Part shown: piece by piece, positions 1 through 11,100 of the stretch
Layout: every line of letters starts with the position of its first letter
Numbering within the stretch: the first letter of the stretch is position 1
Assembly: GCA_036365455.1 (NCBI GenBank)
Contig: JAWQUS010000011.1
Span: 7,894,001-7,958,000, forward strand
DNA: 64,000 nt
Direction: 5' to 3'
DNA from: Macrosoma leucophasiata
Taxonomy: Eukaryota; Arthropoda; Insecta; Lepidoptera; Hedylidae
The notes under the pieces: model-generated
What the model was told of the DNA's origin: nothing
What the model saw: only the letters and a program-made list of their open reading frames with translations
Database searches by the model: none
Position numbers and translations under genes: made by a program

Positions 1-59
1 CGGAGGAGGTTCTCAATTCATCTAAATCTTTTTTTTATTTTGATAAAGAGTTGACACAC

Positions 60-599
60 AAAAATGCACATTGTTAGCAGTGATATGCATTGCAAAGGTA
101 TACGTATTACTCGCAAACTTGCAAGGCCAACTTAAGTGTGATAGTTTTCCTTTTAATTTCGTTATATATAGCTACTATTGCCGTAACGTTTGAATTTCTA
201 ACAACAACCGTTTAGTCTGTAGGGGGGCGACACTTGAATCTAACGAAAATTTGCACTTTAAAGCTTAATAAGTCACGAACAGTTAACTAAATCGAAAAAT
301 GATGTTCGGGCACATATACTATTTTTTAAAACCTATCCAACGATACTACACACTATATGGAAATCGAAAATAAAAAAAAATATCTGCGAGTTACATGTAG
401 GCGAGGTTACCCTAAATATATATATTTTCATGTTTTTATTCTACCACTTTGTCGGCGTAATTAAGATGTATACTTGTGCCAAATTTCAAATCTCTAGTAC
501 TTATAGTTTTTGCGCTAAACCGCGGACGGACAGACAGACAGACAGACAGACGGACATGGCGAAACTATAAGGATTCCTTGTTTACTACGGAACCCTAAA
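60..599 (-). repeat. Dispersed repeat with TTCCGTAGT end and (CAGA)n core
   Basis: The stretch ends TACTACGGAACCCT and contains a short CAGA run (about 527-555). It is a reverse-orientation relative of the element at 17013-17690, sharing the flanks on both sides of the tetranucleotide run. Confidence 0.7.
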
Positions 600-605
600 A
601 AGGTG

Positions 606-787
606 AACGTAACTTCACGCCTGTAATCCCCGAAGGGGAAGGTAGAGGCACCCACGATTCGCCGGTTACGTTTTTGGCCCGATAAAGGACTTTACACCAT
701 CATCTCTGATAACTCCCTACCCGGGCATCGAATCCAGGACCTCAGCGTAGCAGTAGTGGCCTACTACCACTAGGCTACCGAGGCAGT
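606..787 (-). repeat. tRNA-like SINE (family B), internally shortened
   Basis: Read on the minus strand, it begins with a tRNA-like head: A box TAGCCTAGTGG and a B box region near GGATTCGATGCC. It ends with the GGGGATTACAGGCGTGAAGTTACG tail seen also at 7160-7476, 33903-34000 and 46998-47196. The middle portion is missing compared with 7160-7476. Confidence 0.75.
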
Positions 788-850
788 TAAAAGTTAAAAA
801 TGTGAACTCCACTTATTTGGCTATATGCACTAGCCAAATAAGATGTGTTT

Positions 851-1138
851 TTACTGGTGGTAGAGTTCCAGTGACGGAGCTCGCGGGCGTAGGCACCACA
901 GCATTACCTAATATACTTGCCGCTAAATGGTAGTGTTCAGCACTATCGTGTTCTGGTTAGGTGGTAATGTACGGCCCTGCAATTTCCGACACAGAGGCAT
1001 AACACCATAAGCCTCAGGAGTGGTAACGCATCTGCATTTTGACCACTGGTTTATCTGTGGGTGTCTATAGGCCGCAGTCATCACTTAACATCAATGTGAG
1101 CTGCATGCTTGTTTGCTTTCAAAACATCAAAAAAAAAT
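851..1138 (+). repeat. SINE family A copy (hairpin head, poly(A) tail)
   Basis: A near full-length copy. It starts TTACTGGTGGTAGAG, has the GAGCTC-type hairpin and the conserved TGGTAGTGTTCAGCACTATCG block, and ends in an A run at 1129-1137. A more diverged relative follows to about 1310. Confidence 0.85.
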
Positions 1139-1906
1139 GTACACCACACAGATTCATTGCAGGTGACTACGGCAGCCTATAAAAGACTGCTCAAATACCG
1201 GAAGGTCAAAATGGAGATGCGTTGCCACACCTGAAGCCTAGATTGGTTTACAGACAATTTGGTGGCAAAAATATGAGGCCATACATTTAGTAACCGGAAC
1301 CATTTGGCAGCAAGTGCCAAGCGGCAAGCCTATAAAGGAGATGTTGCGAGTTCGGCTCTGGTTCGTACACGTCCTCAAAAAATGGGTAAATTAAAGAAGA
1401 ATCCGAAAAAAATACAATTAATTTATTCAAGAATATATTTTAGAGTTACGACCACATTTAATTCAAACGATTTTATCATTTTCAACTATGTTCAACATGG
1501 CGGCGACACAGCCGACGCTTGGGATCAATCGATTTCGACAGTATTTAGAAAATGTTACTTTTTTTTCCAAGTACTATACAATCAAAATACAATTTAAAAA
1601 ATGAAAATGTCAAAATGTCATCGCCCGCCATTTTCGCCATGTTGGTTTTGAGTTGCAATTCTAACTGCAAATAATGTTTTGTAACTACAAACAAAGCTAA
1701 ATAAGTGAAAATATGCAGTAAAAAACGTTTTAACATTGATTTTGCCTGTTTAATGAAATTGTGTACAATACATGGCCGGAGGTCCATACATTTTTGCAAC
1801 ATCTCCTTTTAATGTGTTTTAAAATTTATGGGCAACTCGGGGGCATATACGTAAGCGAGATCATACGTCCAAATTAAAGACAAATCCAAAACATCTTCGT
1901 ACTTAC

Positions 1907-2112
1907 AGTTACAGTAATAACAGTGGAATTTATCGCAGCGCCTTCAGAAACCGGTGCGAAGTAGTCCCTCGGTGAAGAGAACTGCGGAGGTCTTGTATTG
2001 GGTCCGGGTGCTACTAACAGTTCTACTATGCCTTGCGAACTTAGACCTTTGGCGTCCATCGCTCTTATAGTCACACTATATTGTTCACCGGCTTGTAAAC
2101 GACCGGTACTTG
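1907..2112 (-). CDS. Cad99C: Cad99C exon 12: end of EC5 and start of EC6 (last exon seen)
   Basis: It encodes residues 552-620 (206 nt). It starts STGRLQAGEQYSVTIRAMD, with LQAGEQ where LDRE usually lies, then a non-canonical proline-rich linker APGPNTRPPQF (586-596), then VSEGAAINSTV, the start of EC6. An N-glycosylation sequon NST is at 613-615. Acceptor GTCTTTTCAG|CA, donor ACT|GTAAGT. No further exon was recognised between 1 and 1906, so the gene continues off the left edge. Confidence 0.92.
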
Positions 2113-5100
2113 CTGAAAAGACAAAATACTTGAGAATTAGTCAGTTTGAACTGTTTACACTGGTAAGTAAAGACGCACATAAGTACATTCATGGTAAGTG
2201 GATACTACAATAAACTGTGGAATACCTTTTTTTGGTGGAGAGTGCGTACGCCCGCGAGCTCCAGTGAAGGAGCTCGCGGGCGTACGCACCACCGAATTAC
2301 CAAATATACTTCCCGCTAAATGGTAGTGTTCAGCACTATCGTGTTCCGGTCAGGTGGTAATGTACGGCCAAGCAATTCCCGACACAGAGGCATAACACCT
2401 TAAGCCTCAGGAGTGGTAACGCATCTGCATTTTGACCTCTGGTTTTTCTGTGGGTGTCTATAGGCTGCAGTCATCACTTAAAATCAATGTGAGCTGCATG
2501 CTTTTTGCCACTTTCATAACATAAAAAAAAGATAAGCAAATAATAAAGGTACCTATAATTCGAAAGTTCTTTGTGTGGGTAGCCACACAAAGAAGTCAAT
2601 TAATCCCGTAAGCCGGTACTTAAGAGGTGCAAGATTTTACTATCTTGAGTCATATGAATAATTGTTCAGAGCTAACAGCCATAAGCCGGCAGATAAATGC
2701 ATGCAATGCATTGTCACATGTGCAGGATAGAAAAAGACAAAAGAGAGATTAGCAACACTTTAGCTAAAATACGATTATGAATAAGGGGGTTAGTATTAAT
2801 CCTGTTTATTTCAGCGGCTTGAGCACAAAAAAATTGTGGAACAGTTCCAGACTAAGCTAACAAAAAAATTATTGCACAATATTTATTGACAAAATACATT
2901 TTTTTATGTAATGGAAGTGGTAAACAAGCACGCAGTTCACATTGATGATAAGTGATTACTGCAGCCTATAGACACCCACACAAAGACCAAAGTCAAAATG
3001 CAGATGCGTTACCACTCCTGACGCCTAAGGTGTTATGCCTCTGTGCCGGAAATTACACGGCCGTACATTACCACCTGACCGGAACACGACAGTGCTGAAC
3101 ACAACCATTTATCGGCAAGTATTTAGTAATGTGGTGGTGCCTACGCAAGCGAGCTCCGTCACTGGAGCTCTACCACCAGTAAAAATATAAAAGTCAAGGT
3201 TATCCGCTAATGTTGAATCTGTACTTACATATTACGCCTGTGCTAGGATCAATAGTGAATTTGTTGCCACCATTATTCGATACGTGGTATATGCTGTAAG
3301 TGATCCTCGCGTTTTCACCTTCGTCAATGTCTGTAGCTTCCACCTGAAAATAAATTATAATAGTAGAAAATGCTGAAAAAAGTGGTACTTATATAAGATT
3401 TGTCTTGTTGCTTGTCTTAATTTAAACTAAATTATTGTTCTACTTTTATACGGAGATGAATGTATATGTCGCAGTATGATAAAGCCGTAATATAGTTATA
3501 TCCCTAGGAATATAATTAAATACCGTAACATAGTCATACGTACTATCAGAGAATATGTAATAATACTACGTATAGAATCGACACTTCGACGTCCCGACCG
3601 ATTTCCCCGCCTCACCCAACCTCCTCTTATGGGAGACGTTTGGTATTCTCTACGCTATGCTACGCACACAGGTGCACGTGTAAATACACGTCACTGATTG
3701 ATGTCTGTGTAAAAGAGACCAAATTAAGCGTTTGTATGGAATTTTGGCGGAGTGACCGCGGTGTGGTACTATCTCACCACGTGTTAGCTGAGCCTGATGA
3801 GGACCATGGGCGTCCCTCGACTTAGCCAGGTCAGGTCGATGTTAGGTTTTTTTTTGGTTTTGTTGACAGTACAATTATAAAATAATATATTTCTAGTAAG
3901 ATAATGAATTGCTTTCGTATGACTATGTTGCGGTATATTATTAAGTTTCTAGGAATATAACTATATTACGGCTTTATCTATCACACTGCTACATGTTACA
4001 CATAGAATAATAGTAGTATTCATGTACAAACAAGACGAGACTCTACTGTTATATTATCGTATAGTGAAGATTCACTCTCATTGTATACTGTACTACGCGA
4101 ATGCACGCAAATATGTACCTACTACGAGCATGCATGTTCATATTTGCATGAATATATCCACTTTCGGCTTCATCTTCATTTATATTATTTTTCGGAAGTA
4201 ACGGCCAAATACTCAAACGTCACTTAAATCTTAGTGGGACTTAAAGTCTTTTGTCTTTATAAAACACGTTCAAACGATAGAGATAGCGCACATTTGAGGG
4301 TTGCTTAGAACTGAGTGACGTTTGAGTATTCGGCCATAAGACTAATAAACACTATTCCAAAAGATCTTACCTGATACACGGCAGTGGGTTCTAAGCTAGC
4401 AGGCACAGTGATAGGTTGTGTTTTGGGTATAACTGGTGCATTGTCGTTCTGGTCTAGCAGTTGTACCGCTAAAGACAGGGGCGCCGAGGCCGCTCCTCCA
4501 TTAGCCTCTCGGGCTACCACCTGAAAATATTTTTTAAAAAGGCAAAATAAATTTGGGTCAACGATCGTTTTTCCAAGAGTTTTTAAGTTTAGGACATATT
4601 ATTGGGTAAGTAATTTTATAACGTTTTGTTTTTTTCTGTCATTAAGTTGACAGACAAGCAGACGGGTCACCTGATGGAAAGTGGTCACTCTCGCCTATGA
4701 ACATTTGCAACACCAGGGGAGTTGCCAACGCGCTGCCAGCCCTGAAGGATTCTTTTGACGCCATATTTGAAGTAGCACAGAGGGAACACCTCAGAGGGAA
4801 GTTCGTTCCACAATTTACACGTTCTGGGCCGAAACGAAAAAACCGCACCGTATAGCACTGCCAGGTGTCCAGTCGGTGAGGGTGAAACTTCTCTCTTCGG
4901 CGGGTAGTACGGTGTAGGAAAAGAGACGGTGGCACCATGTCAAACAGTTTGACAGAGCACTCACCATTGTAGAGACGGTATAACACGCACAGACTCCCAA
5001 TGTCTCTGCGCAGGCTCAGATATTCGAGCCGTCAGTAAGTCCTGGATCGTTAATAATACGAACAGCGTGTTTTTGTAGGGAGTCAATTGGACCAAGCTAG

Positions 5101-8100
5101 TATTTGGGGGCTCCAGCCCACAAATAAGAGCAATTGTGTTTGATCTTTTTACATAAAATAGCCTTATTGTTTCATAAAAAATCTAGTGTGTTCGGTATTC
5201 TTTTCCAGTGATAAAGTTGAAGAAAATCGATTATTTATTTTGTACTAACTGACCCGGCAAACTCCTTTCTCAGACTCCTTCCTTGCTTCAGAATGAAATA
5301 ACGTGTCAAATGTTTGATATATACGGACTATTTGTATAGGAAAATGAGATTGTGATTTTCACTATTTCCCTTCAATTTCTTCATATTTTCTTACCTTTTA
5401 AACCTTCCCTGGACTTCATCCCAAAAATTTGAATGATTTTTCAACCCAAAAATCAGTCAAAACCGAAATTAGCCAAATCGGTCCAGTCGTTCTCGAGTTT
5501 TAGCGAGAATAACGAACAGCAATTGATTTTTATGTATGGGGAAAAAGTATCTTCGCATTTTTTAAGATAATTCAAAACATTTTTTAATATAGTTTATTTA
5601 AATTTAACTAAAGTATGTATGTACCATTTTGTTCGATAACCTTTTGCCATCTTGTAGGTACGGACATGATCCCATTGCTATAAAAATTTTGGGACTTCTC
5701 ATCAAAATACCGCGACAAGTGGATTTGGCAGTCCTCTCGTGATGTTAACCTAACATTGCATAAAGAATTCTGAAGAGACCGAAACAGGTGGAAATCTGAA
5801 GGTGCAAGGTCAGGACTATACGGCGGATGCATTAACACTTCCCAGCCAAACTCTCTTAATTTTTGCTGAGTGGCTATAGATGTGTGAGGTCTAACGTTAT
5901 CATGATGAAACACCACACCCCTTCTGTTGATCAATTCCGGCCGCTTTCTCTCAACTTCTTGCTTTAATCTCATCAGTTGTTCGCAGTAGAGTTCAGAATC
6001 GATAGTCCTGCCTGGTGGTAATAGCTCATAATGAATAATGCCCTTCCAATCCCACCACACACACAACATCACCTTCTTGCGAGTTAACCCGGGTTTCGCC
6101 ACACTGTGTAGCCTGACCGGCCTTTGACCACGACCTTCTTGTCGTACGTGATCCACTTATCAGCTTCATCACCAGTTATCAGCTTCTTCAAAAATGATTC
6201 GGTTTCATTACGTCGTAATAAAGAATCACAAATGAGTACACGGTTCATTAGGTTTCTTTCAGTGAGCTCGTGAGGTACCCAAATATGGAGCTTTTTTTGT
6301 ACCCAGCTTTTTTCAAATGCGCCAAAACTGTTTTGTGATCAATTCTGAGTTCTTCAGCTACGTCGTAACTACTGGTATATCGATCTTGCTCCACTTTTTC
6401 AAAAATGGCATCCCTTTTATCCGTAATAGGACGACCAGAGCGAGGTGCATCTTTGACATCAAAATTTCCGGATTGAAAACAAACATCGCAATTTTTTTTT
6501 GCGGCTTGCGTTGCATTTTTACCTTTTTTGTAGTAAAATTTTAAAATGTATCGAATTTCTTCATTAGATTCACTCATCTTGACAGTACGAAAAACAAATG
6601 AAAATCACACATTTGCCTAATTTGAATTTGGAATTATGTTCTTTAAAATTTTAACTTTCAATGATACCAAAACCAGCCAGATACAAATACTACAGTCAAA
6701 GAGATTTTATTACAAGTTCATACATTTAGAATTATCAAAATTAGCGAGATGGAACCATAGTTTCCCACTGACAAAGTTTTTTGAAGTGAATTTATACTTA
6801 ACATTTATAATTGTAATTAGCGCATCACCTCTTGTAGGCAGTTTCTCTGCATCAACCGTTGACTTGTTTAGGGACAGGAACAGGGTTAATTTATATGCGC
6901 TAATTTAAATTAACCCCGTATAGGCACAAAGACATTTTTATAATAAAATGAACTAATAAATTATACAAACCTGGAACCTTAATTTGCTGGTATTGGGTGG
7001 ATCCCTATCCAACCTCTCGTCGCCGGCGATGAGGTAACCATCTTTATCGATGTCGAAGAAGTTTGTGGTCAATTCAAACGTGTACTTTGGTATCGGATCT
7101 CCCGGACCCTGAAAATGAAGATTCAACAATACGAACTATACATTATTGTCTTCGTAACTTCTTAACTTCACGCCTGTTATCTCCGAAGGAGGTAGGTTGA
7201 GGCAAATGCATACATTCAAGCATACATGCAAACACCCACGATTTGCCTGTTACGTTTTGGCTCATGTATCAGGTGGCGATGGCGAGCCTATTGACATCTC
7301 CGGGCACGTTACCACACTTCGAGGTACTGGAAAACTTTCAGAAAATGAAAAAGCCCAATATAACCAGAGATAAAGGATTTTACACCATTATCTCTTATAG
7401 TCCCCGACCTAGGAATCGAACCCAGGATCCCAGCGTAGTAGTAGTGGCCTGCTACCACTAGGCTACTGAGGCAGTTTAATGTGAACTACATATAGTTACG
7501 AGTACAACGAGTACAATCAATATAAATTGTAGGAAGTTGGTATAGTTATTTACTGTCTCTAATTGTCGTTTCTTCAATGGCATAAAGAACATTACATTTG
7601 ACGACCCGGTTAATCCAGCGGTGTGAGACGACCGTTTGATTCGAAAGGTCATGGGTTCGATACCCGCGCTGTGACAAATATTTGTATGGCCTACATATAT
7701 TTGTTTCGGGTCTAGGTGTTTGTGTATGAATTGTGTATGTACAACGGCACCCACGATACAAGTTTAAACATAGTGTGGGGCTGTGAAAAAAAACCATCGT
7801 TACTTACCAGATCAGGATCGGAAACGGTAAGCCTGATGGGCAGTCCATTTTTATCCAAAACTTTAGTGCCTTTAGGAGAATTCTCTTCAATCTGGCCTTC
7901 GTCTGACGACGCTGCCACTACTGGCGGACTGGCGTCTACCGGTCGCACTGTTACTGTCAACTTTGCTGTTGTATACCGCTGAGCTTCTGTTATTTCTTCC
8001 GCCTGGGAAAGGATATTAAGGTAATACAAGGAACACAAACAGGTTTAAGGTGTTCAGCTGCTATCGGTATTTGTACACACCATAAAATGGTACCTGTTAC

Positions 8101-11100
8101 CTATCTACCTTAATCAATGAAGAGAACGTTTTATGCTCACGCGAATCACAAACCCTGTCAATTTATTAACCATATTCCATATTGGTATAATATCTGAATT
8201 GTTAAGTAATTTATTACTTGCATAGGTCAGCCATGTATATTACTTTTCAGAGCTAGTATTTGTGTAGACCAAGATTCGGCCTCGTGATATATACCATTTA
8301 ACATGTATCGACACATACTAACGAACAAAGCTGGTATCGACTGGCAAGAACATATCGTATTGTGCTATTATGCCAATCGATGTTGACGTATGTATTATTT
8401 ATTTTAAGCTATTGCATAGCTTCTATCGCGGGCCTTGAGCGCGGGGACCGAATTCAGAAATTCCGTAACGCAAAAAACCGGACGCTCCGTATTACAAATT
8501 TTAAACTCATTTAAAGAAAGTCATGTATAATTTCGCCGTCCGACCTCGTGGGTAGCGTGGCCGAGCGGTCTAGACGATGGTTTAAGGCACCAGTCTCTTC
8601 GGAGGCATGGGTTCGAATCCCACCGCTGCCAAGATCGTTTTTGTTCATTTTTTTTTATTGTTTGTTTTTCCATTCAATATTTAAAAAGTGGTAAATATTA
8701 ATAGAAAATTATTGTTTCATTTTTCTGAAAACAATTTACGTGAGCTTCTGCGAACATCCCCGATGCGCTACAAAACTGAGGGAGCCGCAACATCGCCCTT
8801 AGTATGTTATTATATTGAACGCGAAGGGCCCGAATCGAACGTTGCGTATATGTAACCCACAGGCTACACGTGTAGAAGGAGGTGCAGTATGCTCGGAATA
8901 GTGTTACCTTTACCTCTGTTGAACAACGTGCAAACCTGCGGGCTATCATGTTTGTATACCAAGAGTCCGTCTCTCCACTCCTGGCAGCACTTACCTTAGT
9001 AAAAAGCTGCTGCCTCATTGTTTAGGTCGATGCTGAAGTATGCAGACAGACCTTGGTGCTCTTCAGTTTTCATACATCAGCAACGCTCCCCACCTTCTAC
9101 GCCGTACCATGATTCCATCGCATCCACAAATTAGATTTTTTTTATGTAATGGAAGAGGCAAACAAGCATGCAGTTCACAACACTCCTGAGGCCTAAGATG
9201 TTATGTCTCTGTGCCGGAAATTACAGGGCTGTACATTACCACCTTACCGGAACACGATAGTGCTGAACACTACCATTTAGCGGCAAGTATATCAGGTAAT
9301 GCGGTGGTGCCTACGCCCGCGAGTTCCGTCACTGGAGCTCTACCACTAGTAAAATATAATATTTACCTTAATAATAAGCTGGAATCTCTTAGCGATGCCA
9401 GTATCGACAGGTAACACCTGCCTCACAGCGCCGGTGTTCGGGTCGATGTTGAAGTATGTAGACCAAGAGTCGGGCTCGCCACTATCAATGGTGTATCGGA
9501 TCCGCGCGTCCAACGTGTCCATGTCGACCGCTTGGATCTTCTCCGGTTCTATTGTTAGTGTGCCTGCTAGTACACCACTGTTTACCTGGAAAGTAAACAT
9601 TACATTATTAAAAGCGTAAGCCGATGTTTGTCCTAGTACCTAATTATCCTAGCTGATCCGGCAAACTTCGTATTGCCTCACAGTGAAATAATGTGTCAAA
9701 GGTTTGATAGATACGGACTATTTGTATGGAAAAATTAAATTGTGGTTTTTACTATTTCCCTTCAATTTTTAGGGTTCCGTACCTTAAAAGGAAAAAAGGA
9801 ACCCTTAAAGCATCACTCGTGCGTCTGTCTGTCTGTCTGTCCGTCTGTTACAGCTAATTTGCTCCGAAACTACTTGACCGATTGAGTTGAAATTTGATGA
9901 ATATATGTAAATTGGTGACCCAAAGATGAACACGTCAAGTAAAATAATACATTTTAAACAGGGGGACCACTTTCAAATTTAAAAAAAGAAAAAAAAAGTT
10001 ATTGTCAGCATCTCAGATATTTTTTTATAATTTTTGCATAAACAAATTTGAAGTTATTTAAGAATAACGACGAAAATTGACCATTCGCGCCCCCCCTCTA
10101 TCTCCGAAACTACTGAACTTAAAATTTTGAAAAATGTGGAAAATAGTTCTTTGCCTATAGATTACTGGAAAACCTATAAGAAGTTTGAGTATTCAAATTA
10201 AATCGAAAATTCTTAATAATATACCCCTGCCGGTACCACCGTAACCGCTATGTCCCTGCATTTGAAATGTGTAATATTTTCGAAAATATTCATTTAAATT
10301 ACGGAACCCTCACCACGCGAGTCGAACTCGCACTTGTCCGGTTTTTTCATATTATCTTACCTTTTAAACCTTCCCTGGACTTCCAAAAATCGTTCTTACG
10401 TACGTAATCAAAACCAAAATTAGCCAAATCGGTCCCGCCGTTCTCGAGTTTTAGTGAGAATAACGAACAGCAATTGATTTTTATACATATAGATAGTTGC
10501 ACATAAAAAAACCTATGATATAATTTTGAGATCAAACCGTAGATGGTATTTTTTAAACGACTTGCGTAGCTTTATGAAGTCTCAAATAACAGAAGACATA
10601 TGGCGTGCAGAACATGAGTGTGACTACCAAAAGTAATACCACAACAAAACTCGGTATTCAATGTGTGATTTTATAACGAACAAATGAAGAGTTGAATACT
10701 TCTAGTGGCGGAGAGAATTATTCTGCTACTGCAGTCAGTCGACTAAAGATCGGCGGTCAAACCATTTTGACGTAACAACGTCTTAAATTAGGTTGCGGCT
10801 CGGAGTCACTCATGAAAAAGTGTAACGCCCGGTAACGTAACGATGAGTCACCGAACGAGAGAGAGGCCTGCCGGACCGGCGAATGCCTTTCTACCGAGAA
10901 AAAGACGTTGTCACGTAAAATCTTCGCCCGTAAAACCGACTTTACAGGCAACCAGTTTTTTTTATGTAATGGAAATATTAAACATGCATACAGTTCACAT
11001 TGATGTTAAGTGATGACTGCAGCCTATACCCCACACAAAGACCAAGGTCAAAATGCAGATGCGTTACCACTCCTGAGGCCTTAGGTGTTCTGCCACTGTG

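Noticed and set aside
1545..1802. Minus-strand open frame near the left edge, checked as the next Cad99C exon
   Set aside because: No cadherin motif and no suitable splice sites in phase 0.
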